Part shown: positions 25,498-34,816 of the stretch, one piece after another
Numbering within the stretch: position 1 is the first letter of the stretch
How the letters are laid out: each line of letters begins with the position of its first letter
Program-made: the position numbers and the translations under genes
Assembly: GCA_018062405.1 (NCBI GenBank)
Contig: JAGOSF010000001.1
Location: forward strand, 186,001-250,000
Length of the DNA: 64,000 nt
Direction: 5' to 3'
Source of the DNA: Candidatus Babeliales bacterium
GTDB lineage: Bacteria > Babelota > Babeliae > Babelales > Chromulinivoraceae
Notes under the pieces: model-generated
Told to the model about the DNA's origin: nothing
What the model saw: the letters and a program-made list of their open reading frames with translations, nothing else
Databases searched by the model: none

Positions 25498-26361
25498 TTA
25501 TTTAATTAAATTTATCAGTGCTTTTAAATTTTTTTTGTCATTTTCTAATTCGTCTATTTTTGGAGTTTCTAATATTTTTGGAATGTTCATAAATCTAACA
25601 TCATTCATAATCATAGAAAAAGCTTCTAAATTTATTAAACCCTCTCCTATGCTTTCGTGTCGATCAACATGACTATTAAGTTCTTTTTTCGAATCATTCA
25701 TATGAAATGCTTTTAAAAAATGAAGCCCAATTGTTTTGTCAAAACTTTCAAAGACATTTTTATAACCTTGAGCTGTTGTAAAGTCGTAGCCTGCAGCAAA
25801 TGCATGACACGTATCAAAACATACTCCTATTCTTTTTTTTATAGTTACAGAGTCTAAAATCGTGCTAAGTTCTTCAAATGAACTACCAATGCTTTTGCCT
25901 TGTCCTGCCATAGTTTCGACAAGTACCGTTACGTTGCAATCAGATGTTTCTTTGAGGGCTTTGTCGATTTGGTTGCCAACAAATTTTAGTGTTAATTCTT
26001 TGTTGTTTTGTTCTGCTGTACCAGGGTGGAGAACAAGGAATGGAATCTGCAACAGTTGACATCTTTTTATTTCATCAACAAGTGCAATAAACGATTTTTG
26101 TTGAGTTTCTATCGTTGCCGATCCAAGGTTAATGAGATACGATGCATGCGCTACAACTATTTTAATTTCAGAGTTTTTTTGAGCGGTGATAAATTTTTCT
26201 TTATCGTCACTGGTGATTGGTTTAGATTGCCACTGCCGATTGCTTTTTGTAAAAATTTGAATAGCGGTGCACCCAATTTCTGTACCTTCTTCTATTGCAT
26301 TAAAAAAACCACCGGCAATAGAAACATGAACCCCTACAAAATATTCTTTTTTTTTCGTCAT
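25498..26361 (-). CDS. nfo: deoxyribonuclease IV (AP endonuclease)
   Basis: Endonuclease IV incises DNA 5' of abasic sites in base-excision repair. The 287-residue TIM-barrel protein carries the family's metal-binding segments: GVHVSIAGG, HASYLINLGS, LVLHPGT, VETMAGQGKSIG, CFDTCHAFAAGYD and HMNDSKKELNSHVDRHESIGEG. The start follows GAGGTG. It is one of few minus-strand genes between 22 and 36 kb and is divergent from the outer-membrane protein gene. Length and motif order are standard. Confidence 0.95.
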   Translation of the reverse strand: MTKKKEYFVGVHVSIAGGFFNAIEEGTEIGCTAIQIFTKSNRQWQSKPITSDDKEKFITAQKNSEIKIVVAHASYLINLGSATIETQQKSFIALVDEIKRCQLLQIPFLVLHPGTAEQNNKELTLKFVGNQIDKALKETSDCNVTVLVETMAGQGKSIGSSFEELSTILDSVTIKKRIGVCFDTCHAFAAGYDFTTAQGYKNVFESFDKTIGLHFLKAFHMNDSKKELNSHVDRHESIGEGLINLEAFSMIMNDVRFMNIPKILETPKIDELENDKKNLKALINLIK

Positions 26362-26510
26362 AATTTCACCTCGTTAAAGTTCGATAAAAAGGGCTTGTTG
26401 TTCAAGCATACTGTTCGTAATTAATTTGACAAATTCCGTTATTTTATAGAAGCTTTACATAATAAGCTTTTCTATAATTGACAAATAAGTTCCCTTTTTT
26501 CAGGATTTTC

Positions 26511-28502
26511 ATGAAATTTTTTCAGACAAAAAGTCTGATAGCACTTATATTGCTTTCAGCGATTCCAACAGCTTCTTTTGCTGATTTTTTAACGACAACC
26601 GAATCTTCAAAACAACTGCTGACAGCAAGTAACGAACCAATTAAATATATAGATGATCTTGAAGGTGTATTAGAAGAAGATGATGACAATTCTTCTGCGA
26701 CGGTCAATAAAGATTCTTTTCTTGGGACAACGCAAGCTTCAAAACAGATATTTAAAACAAGTGGTAAAATTGTAAAAGAGGTTTTTGCAAATCGCAACAT
26801 GGCCTATCTTAACAATGCAAACGCTCTTGATCGCGCATTTAGGCTTCGTACAACTGCAGACGGAATATTTTTGGCTTCGTATGGTGATAATCAAAAAAAT
26901 CCTATGGTTGATGCAAAATTAGCGCTTCGTTTCCGTTATGATGTTGGAACTCCAGCTCTTATTGCAACAGCGCCAAGTTCAATTTCTTTTGCTGGTGCAT
27001 CTGTGACGGTTCCTTCTTCAAGCATTCAAAAATCTGTTTTATGGTTGCGTGAATTATTTGTAAAAATTTCATTGGATAAAAATCCAGATAAGTCACTACA
27101 CTTTCTTAAATTTGGTAGCTTTCCATATGAACTAGGGCGTGGTATTTCTTTAGGTGCGGCTTATAATTCTGGTGGTTTTTTGGGTCTTGATCCTCGTTTT
27201 GCTATTGATCAATTTGCGCCTGGTGGCTTGTTACATACTGATATTGTGCAGGATTCTCTTGTTGGGGAAGTTTATTATTCATTGTTGAATAATCCAAATT
27301 CATCGGTAAAAGAAAATTCAGAAATTATTCGCTTGAATGATCTTAACTCTACAAGCGAAAAAGGAACACGCGGCTTAAACACTCAATCATGGTTTTTATC
27401 TGGTGCATTAAAATGGAAAGCGTTGAATTTAGAAGATACGAAACTCAATGTTGATCCGTATGCTTATATGTATGTTGCCCGAGATCAAAACCTTGAATTT
27501 TATGCTGATTCTGATAGTCAGTTATGTGCAATTGGTACAGCGCTCGAATATCAACATGGTGGTTTTGAATGGGCTTTTGATACAGCTTTCCAAGGCGGAA
27601 CAACTAAAGTAAAAGCTTGGGATAGAAACTATACATCTATTGAAAATGTTAATGGCGTGGTAACTGTTGCTTATACAAAAGTTTATCAAGGTGATACTAC
27701 AACAAAAGCTGTTGCAACAGATGCAAATCAAACCTTTGTTAAAAATTCTGAAAAAGTTTATACACAAAACGGAAAGCAAATTGTTAATGATGGAACTGAT
27801 ACAGGTTTGTGGAACGCGATCGACAGATTCCGTCCGCAACAAGAAATATTCTATCACGGTTATTTCTTTGTAACTGATATGTCGTATGAATTAATACCAA
27901 AGCAGTTAAAGATTTGCGCAGATATTGGGTATAGTTCAGGACATCTTGATGAATTTAACAATGTTAATAATATGACCCAAGAAGAATTAATGCATCAAAA
28001 TTTTAACGGATTTGTTCCTGTGCAATCGATTTATTCTGGTAAACGTATTCAGCATCTTGTGATGTTAAATACAGGCGTACCTCGATTTACCGTTCAATAT
28101 CCAAAGGTAAGCGCAGAAGCACAACACGTGCAATCAAGGGTTATGGGTGTTGGAACTTTAACTGATAAATTTACGAATATTGCATACACAGGTCTTGCTC
28201 TTGAATGTACTCCATTAAAATTTGCAGACCAAAAAGCGATGATTAAACCAGTTGCTTTATATTACTGGATGCCAGATGCACCAAATTTATCAGAAGATGT
28301 AATTGCATCGCATGCGCTTGGTACAGCATTGAGTATAGAGTTCATGGCGACAATCAAAGAATGTTTAGATATGGGTGGTTATGTTGGTTGGATGGTGCCA
28401 GGACCTCAGTATAAACAATTTTCGGGATTGCAACTTAAAGGCGGAAAGCTTGGTAGTGACGTTGCGTATGTTTTAAACTTCACGATGACATATAAATTTT
28501 AA
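26511..28502 (+). CDS. probable outer-membrane beta-barrel protein
   Basis: I chose the ATG at 26511 (MKFFQTKSL...), which gives a normal signal peptide ending in ASFA; the upstream in-frame start at 26478 adds 11 residues before it. The 663-residue product has alternating polar and hydrophobic strands, repeated aromatic residues, and a C-terminal TMTYKF. A terminal Phe of this kind is typical of BAM-assembled barrels. I do not recognise the porin class. It suggests that the organism has an outer membrane. It is 7 bases upstream of aspS and may share a message with it. Function as a channel is inference. Confidence 0.65.
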   Translation: MKFFQTKSLIALILLSAIPTASFADFLTTTESSKQLLTASNEPIKYIDDLEGVLEEDDDNSSATVNKDSFLGTTQASKQIFKTSGKIVKEVFANRNMAYLNNANALDRAFRLRTTADGIFLASYGDNQKNPMVDAKLALRFRYDVGTPALIATAPSSISFAGASVTVPSSSIQKSVLWLRELFVKISLDKNPDKSLHFLKFGSFPYELGRGISLGAAYNSGGFLGLDPRFAIDQFAPGGLLHTDIVQDSLVGEVYYSLLNNPNSSVKENSEIIRLNDLNSTSEKGTRGLNTQSWFLSGALKWKALNLEDTKLNVDPYAYMYVARDQNLEFYADSDSQLCAIGTALEYQHGGFEWAFDTAFQGGTTKVKAWDRNYTSIENVNGVVTVAYTKVYQGDTTTKAVATDANQTFVKNSEKVYTQNGKQIVNDGTDTGLWNAIDRFRPQQEIFYHGYFFVTDMSYELIPKQLKICADIGYSSGHLDEFNNVNNMTQEELMHQNFNGFVPVQSIYSGKRIQHLVMLNTGVPRFTVQYPKVSAEAQHVQSRVMGVGTLTDKFTNIAYTGLALECTPLKFADQKAMIKPVALYYWMPDAPNLSEDVIASHALGTALSIEFMATIKECLDMGGYVGWMVPGPQYKQFSGLQLKGGKLGSDVAYVLNFTMTYKF

Positions 28503-28518
28503 ATAAAAAGTGAGTATT

Positions 28519-30294
28519 ATGTTGAGCATGAAACGAACGACTTATTGTGGATTAATCACAGAACAATTTTTAAATCAACAAGTAACTTTAGCGGGTTGGG
28601 TTAATAAACGTCGCGATCATGGAGGATTAATTTTTGTTGATCTTCGTGACCGTGAAGGAATTATGCAGATTGTTTTTAATCCAGACTTTGATAAACAAGC
28701 GCATGAAATTGCTCATCAGTTACGAAGTGAATATGTAGTGCTAGTTTCTGGTAAAGTTGTTCAACGAGATGCTGATTTAGTTAATAATAATATTGCAACT
28801 GGTCGATATGAACTACAAGTATCTCATTTAACTATTTTAAATAAAGCTAAGACACTTCCTTTTGCTTTAGACGAGGGAGAGTCAGTTGACGAAGAAACTC
28901 GTTTGAAATATCGCTATCTTGATTTGCGTCGTCCTGAAATGTTGAAAAAATTTCAATTGCGTAACGAAATAGTTTTTGCAATTCGAGAATTTTTTTTCAA
29001 CGAAGGTTTTATTGATGTTGAAACTCCAATTTTAACAAAAAATACGATGGAAGGCGCTCGTGAGTTTGTTGTTCCCTCTCGAGTTCATGAACATAATTTT
29101 TATTCTTTGCCGCAATCACCACAAATGTACAAGCAACTTTTGATGGCAGCAGGGTTTGATAAATATATTCAAATTGCTCGATGTTTCCGTGATGAAGATT
29201 TACGCGCCGATCGTCAGCCAGAGTTTACACAGCTTGATCTTGAAATGTCGTTTATCAACGAAGAAGATATTATGAGCGTTGTTGATCGTTTTTATAAATT
29301 TTTATTAAAAAAAACTATGAATATCGATGTGCAAATTCCATTTCCAAGAATCACCTATGATTATGCATTTTCTAACTTTGGCTCAGATAAACCTGATTTA
29401 CGTTTCGATTTAAAAATTCAAGATTTTTCATCTTTGTTTATTAACACAGAGCTAAAATTCTTAAAAACAGTTGTTGCAAATGGTGGCCATGTTGGAGGTT
29501 TGCACGTCAGCGGAAAATCTTATTCTCGTTCAGAGTTGCTTGCATGGGTTGAAAAAGCGATGCGATTTGGAGCAAAAGGGTTATTGTGGATTCGATTCAA
29601 TGAAGAATGTAAACATGAATCTCCGGTTTCAAACTTTTTACCAGATAACTTTTTTGATCAAGTTAAAAATAGCATGTGCCCAACATTAAAAGCTGGCGAT
29701 ACAATCTTCTTAATTGCTGGTGAATATGAAGAAGCATGGACATTGCTTGGTCGTTTACGTTGTGACCTTGCACAAGATTTACAAATTATTCCAGAAAACG
29801 AATTAAACTTTTCTTGGGTTACTGATTTTCCAATGTTTGAATATAATAAAGAAGACAATCGTTGGCATTCAAAACATCATCCATTTACCTCTCCACAAGC
29901 TGGTTGGGAAAATTTAACACAAAAAGATATTAAAGCTCGCGCTTATGATTTAGTGTTGAATGGTATTGAGCTTGGTGGTGGATCAATTCGAATTCATGAC
30001 TCTGTTGCACAGAAAAAAGTTTTCAATATGATTGGCATGACTGATGAAGCTGCTCAAAATTATTTTGAATTTTTATTAGAATCTCAAGAAATGGGTTATG
30101 CTCCAGAAGGTGGAATTGCTTTTGGTATTGATCGTTTGGTTATGTTGCTCACGAATTCAAAATCGATTCGTGACGTAATTGCATTTCCAAAAACTCAACG
30201 CGGTGCAGATCCAATGATGAAAGCACCTTCACTTGTTGAAGAGCAAAAATTAGAATTGTATGGATTGAAGTTTTTACCAAAAAAAACTAAATAA
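28519..30294 (+). CDS. aspS: aspartyl-tRNA synthetase, bacterial type
   Basis: The enzyme charges tRNA-Asp. From the ATG at 28519 (GTGAG upstream) the product is 591 residues, the normal size for the bacterial form with the GAD insertion. Visible parts are the N-terminal OB anticodon domain (VTLAGWVNKRRDHGG), class II motif 2 (FRDEDLRADRQPEFTQLD), the GAD domain (about 290-415), GGGSIRIHD and the motif 3 segment GIAFGIDRLVMLL. A GTG at 28510 and an ATG at 28528 are alternative starts. Whether it also charges tRNA-Asn cannot be decided by eye. Confidence 0.95.
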   Translation: MLSMKRTTYCGLITEQFLNQQVTLAGWVNKRRDHGGLIFVDLRDREGIMQIVFNPDFDKQAHEIAHQLRSEYVVLVSGKVVQRDADLVNNNIATGRYELQVSHLTILNKAKTLPFALDEGESVDEETRLKYRYLDLRRPEMLKKFQLRNEIVFAIREFFFNEGFIDVETPILTKNTMEGAREFVVPSRVHEHNFYSLPQSPQMYKQLLMAAGFDKYIQIARCFRDEDLRADRQPEFTQLDLEMSFINEEDIMSVVDRFYKFLLKKTMNIDVQIPFPRITYDYAFSNFGSDKPDLRFDLKIQDFSSLFINTELKFLKTVVANGGHVGGLHVSGKSYSRSELLAWVEKAMRFGAKGLLWIRFNEECKHESPVSNFLPDNFFDQVKNSMCPTLKAGDTIFLIAGEYEEAWTLLGRLRCDLAQDLQIIPENELNFSWVTDFPMFEYNKEDNRWHSKHHPFTSPQAGWENLTQKDIKARAYDLVLNGIELGGGSIRIHDSVAQKKVFNMIGMTDEAAQNYFEFLLESQEMGYAPEGGIAFGIDRLVMLLTNSKSIRDVIAFPKTQRGADPMMKAPSLVEEQKLELYGLKFLPKKTK

Positions 30295-30305
30295 AAATAT
30301 AAAAT

Positions 30306-30336
30306 AAAAAGCGGCTTGAACTTCAAGCCGCTTTTT
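30306..30336 (+). terminator. intrinsic terminator after aspS
   Basis: A strong GC-rich hairpin (GCGGCTTGA with TCAAGCCGC, 3-base loop) is extended by A/T pairs and followed by T-rich sequence, just downstream of the aspS stop. Confidence 0.9.
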
Positions 30337-30660
30337 ATTTTGTTTCAGTGTGATTTTTTAATTCTATAATCTGATATAATAATTTTCATTTGTATTTTTA
30401 TATGTTGAGGATACATTTATTTAATGTTACTATAAATCTTGCTTAAAATAAATCGCTTTCAATACGAAAGCGATGTTTTCATTTTTAAGAGTTAAATATT
30501 TTATAAAACGGTGTATCTTCTATCAAACAAGTTATTTTGAGCTTTATTATTGGCTTTTTCAGATTTTTTTGAAGAAGACTTACTATTTTTTTAGAAACAA
30601 TTTAATTTTAGTTCGCATGATTTAAATAAATTCACAAAATAAAATTTAAAAGAGAAATTT
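30337..30660. other. 324-base intergenic region with a second hairpin terminator
   Basis: No convincing gene is seen. A 9-bp hairpin at 30452-30474 (ATCGCTTTC with GAAAGCGAT, 5-base loop) is followed by GTTTTCATTTTT and looks like an intrinsic terminator. Because aspS is already terminated upstream, a short unannotated transcript between about 30380 and 30474 is possible. A TATAAT at about 30364 could be its -10 element, but no good -35 is present. The rest is AT-rich leader for the gene at 30661. Confidence 0.4.
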
Positions 30661-31260
30661 ATGAAGAAAAAATTATTAGCTGTTGGGTTGCTCAGTTTTC
30701 TTTGTCGAAACACACAAGCTTGCCAAGAAGAAAAATCGGCTATTGAAAGTAGGTCCGTTTGTTTACAAGAAGGTAAATTAAAAATAACAAATACAAGTTT
30801 ATGCATTGGTGCACAAGCTGTCATGCAAAGAAGATTTGAAAGAGATTTAGCGACTCTTTTAATAGCAAGTAGCATCCCAAAAAAAGTTGTTGCTTCAATG
30901 AATAAATATGCTGCGGAAGAAGAAAAAAAACATGCGAAAGAAGAAAAACAACGTAATGGAAAATTACGTCATATGTTGTTACACTCGACAGAAGGTTCAA
31001 TAACATCATCTCATAGAAAACGTAAAACTGAAAGAGAGAAGCATTTAACCCGTTTACTTTTAAGAGAAAGAAAGGAAGGAAGCTTGTCTGGAGAATCTTC
31101 ACGCAGTCGAGTCGATGATGCCTTAATCGATGGAAAAGTAAAAGCTTCTTCTTTTAATGATACTGATGTCGATAAAAGCGTGATTTCGGAAAGCGCAGAG
31201 CAAGTACAAGCTAGAAATGCTACTGAAGTTTTAGTAACTGAAGGAAGTGATACTTTATAA
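30661..31260 (+). CDS. exported charged helical protein, unknown function
   Basis: A 199-residue product with a signal peptide (MKKKLLAVGLLSFLCRNTQA, cleavage near Ala20-Cys21) and a highly charged mature part dominated by Lys, Glu, Arg and Ser, likely helical or disordered. There is no recognised domain. GAGA precedes the start. It is the first of several unrelated exported proteins between 30.6 and 44.8 kb. A lipobox is not convincing (TQAC). A host-interacting or envelope role is possible but unproven. Confidence 0.6.
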   Translation: MKKKLLAVGLLSFLCRNTQACQEEKSAIESRSVCLQEGKLKITNTSLCIGAQAVMQRRFERDLATLLIASSIPKKVVASMNKYAAEEEKKHAKEEKQRNGKLRHMLLHSTEGSITSSHRKRKTEREKHLTRLLLRERKEGSLSGESSRSRVDDALIDGKVKASSFNDTDVDKSVISESAEQVQARNATEVLVTEGSDTL

Positions 31261-31349
31261 TTTTTTATAAGCAATGAGTATGCGTCTAAATAAAAAGCGC
31301 AAGGTGAAAAATAGAAAAATTAAATTTAAAAATTTATGATAGATAGTGT

Positions 31350-31937
31350 ATGAATTTGATTTCATCATGGTCTTGCAGAGCAAGACTCAAGTTGTGTATG
31401 GTCATAATTTTTGTAAGCTTATTTAGTAGCCTACAACCATCTTGCGAGGAAAAAGATATTGATTATAGATTGGAAGAAGAACCTACTGGTTTAAAAGTTT
31501 TATGTGCAACGGTCAGTGATTTAAGTTTAGCAGAAAGTTCCCCATTTTTTACATCAAAAAATTATGCCTTAATGGACTTGCGGATAAAAACATTAGAACA
31601 AAGAGTTACAGATTTACGATTATCAATACTATCTCAGACTTCAATAGCTTTGCATTTTCAATCTTTAAAGGGAAGTTCTTTTAGAATGCCTATCTGTAGA
31701 AAAAGTGAGGTTGAGATTGCAGCTATAGAAAATGAAATTAAAGAAGTTAAATTTGAAGGATGTACGACTCCTTTATTTGGGTGTGAGCATGCTTCAAACG
31801 CTAGAAGAATGAGAGTTATACAGGAAACATTCGATTCTCTTAAAGAGTCTCGTGAATCTCAGGTTGCAGAAAGTGTTTATAAGATATTATCATCTTCAAG
31901 TTCAAGCTCTTTCAAAAGAAAAAACAGAAAAAAATAA
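31350..31937 (+). CDS. exported coiled-coil protein, unknown function
   Basis: A 195-residue product with an N-terminal hydrophobic segment (residues about 13-30; MVIIFVSLFSSL) acting as signal or anchor. A helical part (LDLRIKTLEQRVTDLRLSIL heptads) and a Ser-rich, basic C-terminus ending KRKNRKK follow. No clear SD precedes the ATG; an internal ATG at 31398 would shorten the N-terminus. No family was recognised. Its stop lies six bases before the orphan immunity-gene fragment at 31944, so the recombination junction of the downstream cassette sits right behind it. Confidence 0.55.
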   Translation: MNLISSWSCRARLKLCMVIIFVSLFSSLQPSCEEKDIDYRLEEEPTGLKVLCATVSDLSLAESSPFFTSKNYALMDLRIKTLEQRVTDLRLSILSQTSIALHFQSLKGSSFRMPICRKSEVEIAAIENEIKEVKFEGCTTPLFGCEHASNARRMRVIQETFDSLKESRESQVAESVYKILSSSSSSSFKRKNRKK

Positions 31938-31943
31938 AAATTT

Positions 31944-32039
31944 TTTATTTTGGTGTATAGAAATAAAGAAAATTGGGTTTGTTGTAAAGATTTTCAGACA
32001 AAAGAAGATATGTATGATTTCATGGTTCAACCGTTTTAA
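31944..32039 (+). pseudogene. orphan 3' end of an immunity-like gene
   Basis: Thirty-one codons and a stop reproduce the C-terminus of the protein encoded at 34813-35733 with a single residue change (KEDMYDF here, KEEMYDF there). There is no start codon or upstream part, so this is a remnant left by duplication of the cassette that continues through 32266. Confidence 0.85.
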
Positions 32040-32266
32040 AAAAACTCTTAGAAATGTTTTTTTGTGAAATCAGCTTCATTAATTTCTATTATGTTTTTAT
32101 TGCAAAATGCCGATAAATAAAGCTTTTTCAGATAAATTTTTTTTGTTATCATGAACAACAAGACTTTAAAATTTTACTAATTTTTAAATAAGGTTGCAGC
32201 ATGATTCGACGATGTTTTTTTCTGGTGATGATGATTTTGTTTTTTTGTTCTGCGCAAGGCAAGGAT
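31944..32266 (+). repeat. direct repeat copy 1: immunity tail, leader and signal peptide
   Basis: This ~320 bp segment is nearly identical to 35638-35958, with a handful of substitutions and short indels. It spans the end of the immunity-like gene, the intergenic leader with a possible promoter (TTTTCA, 16 bases, TATCAT near 32153), the RBS, and the first 22 codons encoding the shared signal peptide. Downstream of it the two copies encode unrelated proteins. Confidence 0.9.
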
Positions 32267-34816
32267 TTTAATTCATCTTCTCGTTGGAAAGATGCAGATG
32301 AAAAGGATTGCAGCTCATCTATAACGTCGAATGAGTTTGAGTTTCATAGTGGTAACAGGCTGCTTGATATAACATATGAGCAATCTGATGCTACAGGAGA
32401 TCGTTCTGTTACTGCAAGTTTTGTTTTTTATGGTTATGAGGAAAATAGTAAGTGTGTTTTATTTGATATTAAAACTGATTTTTTGCCATCTATGCCATTA
32501 CCGCCTGATATTATCCCGCTTGATCGAGAATCTTATGAGCAATATGATGATTCTTATGAAGCTCCACAGTACGAAGCTCCGCGACATGAAGCCCCGCAAA
32601 AAGAAACTTTACAGCAAGAAACGCCACAACATGAAATGCAATCACAATCTTCACCTCACGCATTTTATGGCAGCGAAAGATCTTCATGCATAGAAGATAG
32701 TGTAAAAGAACTTGCTCATGATCGAATGTTGCAAGAGTATGCTGATCGACAATATCCAAATAATTATGACAAAGATATTAAAAATTATTTAGCAGACAAC
32801 CCATACAGTAAAAAGAGATCAGTTGTATATCTTTGGTGTAAAAGGGTAAAAAAATCGGCTGTTGGTCCAAATCAAAAAGAAAAAGAGGAAGAAGCGAAAA
32901 ATTATCATGAGTTAGAGCAAGCCTATTTTGATTATCACCTTGATTGTAAGTCGAGTAGTAATAAATATTTTCTTGATGTTATGGAGCAACGCAAGCTTCC
33001 TTTTGAAAAATCTTTGAAGCAAAAATCTCCTGCTGTGCAGCAATTTAAATTACAGAATTCTACTATTGGGTTTATGCAAGCCCACAACATTAACTATCAT
33101 CATTTTCTTCAGTTGAATGGCTTTACAATTCAACATCAATTAACGCAAGAATTAATCTGCAACCTCAATGAGCTTGCAGATATTGCAAGTCAAAATTTTA
33201 ACAATCAGGATTTATTGCCAATAGTGCAGTCTGGTGCTTTGGTTTCTGGCCTGGCTCAAGATTACAATCAACAAAATAAGTTGAGTGATGCGATGAGTTC
33301 TACGAATTGCAGCTATGGTTTATTGTTATATTTGCAGGCAATGACGTTGCAGCAATCTAGTCGTTGCGAAACTTTATTAACAGCGCTGAGTTTTTTTAAT
33401 ACAGAATTCATAAAATATTCAAAAGCTGTTATTTGCGGTGTTGGTAAAGCTGTTGCGCATAGTGAAATTGCAGCGCTAGCTATGACGGGTGTTGGAATAA
33501 TGGCTCCGCGATTAACCCAATTGGTTTACACTGGGGCTACAAAAATTATAACTCCAATTGTTTTTGTAGCAGGCGCAATTTGCGGGGTAGCTCTTTGTTA
33601 TGAGCTTGGAAAACTTGGTTATTTGTATAGTCAAGATGATAAAAAAAGTCTACAAGCAGAACTAGAGTCGATTAAAAACCTTGCAGGTCAGTTTTATAAT
33701 TTTGATCAGGCTCCGCAAGCACATGTTGAAAATATAGCAAACCTTGCCACAACGTTTATATGGCCATGGCAAAGAGAGCAGATTTTTAATAGCTTGATGG
33801 GTATGCAAAATGTGATATGCCGTGTTTATACTCCAGAAAATATCGTGGAGTATAAACGTGTTGTAAATTCATACCAGCTTGAGTCTGCTTTTAAATATAT
33901 AAAGCGTGATGAGTTAGCGCAATTTGTAATCGAGTATGAAAAAACAGTTGAAAGCCATGTTTTTTCTTTTTATCCAAGACCAACTCCAGAAACTGTTATA
34001 AAACAGCTAGAAGAAGCTTTTATTCCAACTCAGGCAAAAGTTGCATCTCAATTGCTTCTGAAAAAGAAAGAGACGATTGTCGGAGTTGTTGCAGAATCAG
34101 TTGCTTCAAAAATGGTTATCATGACTGAAAAAACTCGAGCTTTTTTAGCAACGCCAGTTGGTGCAAAAATGTTTGCAGCGATAAGAAAAAAATATGAAGG
34201 TAAATTTTTTGTAAATGCAGCAGACGAATATGCGATATTATTAGCAAATAACGCACCGCAAAAAGTTTTAGATATTTTTTTTAGATGTCATGAGTTATCG
34301 ATTGTACCCCAAGCACATTTTGATGCTATCCAATTAAACCATCTTTTTGAAAAGAGTTATCCAGGTGTAAGTCTGCAAGTTCGTCATATTTTTTATCCAA
34401 GTTTAAAAGCTACATTTAGTAAAGACTGTCAAGCTATAAAAGATGTTATTTTAAATGGATTTCATCATGATGAAAATGGTGTTTTAGAAAAAGCTGGCTT
34501 ATTTACATATACAAGTAAAGTTTATGGGCAAGCTGCTCATGGCGCAGAAGAATGCATTGCTGCGTGTTTAGATTTTGGTGATGGAATTTTTATTGATAAG
34601 ATAAAAACTTTTTTTCCACCAAGCTGGCCTCGAAAAAAAGTAGCAGAAGTTGTTTTTGAAGCGTACAAGAAGATATTAAAAGAAATACCTACAAAAGATC
34701 AAAGTAAAAGAATGTTTCAATGTCAAGGGCCAAATAATATGCTGATAGATATAGTAGTTGATCTTGAAAATGTAATTACTTCAGCTTATCCAAGCAAGCT
34801 AAATTTTATAGGATGA
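32201..34816 (+). CDS. secreted 871-residue protein with EndoU-like C-terminal toxin domain
   Basis: It has a signal peptide (MIRRCFFLVMMILFFCSAQG), a Pro/Gln/Glu repeat tract (YEAPQ, HEAPQ, KETLQ, near 118-145), a long helical middle and a hydrophobic stretch near 405-465. The C-terminal ~125 residues resemble bacterial EndoU ribonucleases: an upstream RHIFYP segment, GFHHD at 753-757, TFFPPSWPRKKV at 803-814, and a terminal TSAYP at 860-864. In that family the His residues are catalytic and the FFPxxW and AYP elements are conserved. The next gene overlaps its stop by ATGA, as expected of a toxin-immunity pair. The EndoU assignment comes from motif memory and needs a profile search. The N-terminal part is unrecognised. 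Confidence 0.6.
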   Translation: MIRRCFFLVMMILFFCSAQGKDFNSSSRWKDADEKDCSSSITSNEFEFHSGNRLLDITYEQSDATGDRSVTASFVFYGYEENSKCVLFDIKTDFLPSMPLPPDIIPLDRESYEQYDDSYEAPQYEAPRHEAPQKETLQQETPQHEMQSQSSPHAFYGSERSSCIEDSVKELAHDRMLQEYADRQYPNNYDKDIKNYLADNPYSKKRSVVYLWCKRVKKSAVGPNQKEKEEEAKNYHELEQAYFDYHLDCKSSSNKYFLDVMEQRKLPFEKSLKQKSPAVQQFKLQNSTIGFMQAHNINYHHFLQLNGFTIQHQLTQELICNLNELADIASQNFNNQDLLPIVQSGALVSGLAQDYNQQNKLSDAMSSTNCSYGLLLYLQAMTLQQSSRCETLLTALSFFNTEFIKYSKAVICGVGKAVAHSEIAALAMTGVGIMAPRLTQLVYTGATKIITPIVFVAGAICGVALCYELGKLGYLYSQDDKKSLQAELESIKNLAGQFYNFDQAPQAHVENIANLATTFIWPWQREQIFNSLMGMQNVICRVYTPENIVEYKRVVNSYQLESAFKYIKRDELAQFVIEYEKTVESHVFSFYPRPTPETVIKQLEEAFIPTQAKVASQLLLKKKETIVGVVAESVASKMVIMTEKTRAFLATPVGAKMFAAIRKKYEGKFFVNAADEYAILLANNAPQKVLDIFFRCHELSIVPQAHFDAIQLNHLFEKSYPGVSLQVRHIFYPSLKATFSKDCQAIKDVILNGFHHDENGVLEKAGLFTYTSKVYGQAAHGAEECIAACLDFGDGIFIDKIKTFFPPSWPRKKVAEVVFEAYKKILKEIPTKDQSKRMFQCQGPNNMLIDIVVDLENVITSAYPSKLNFIG

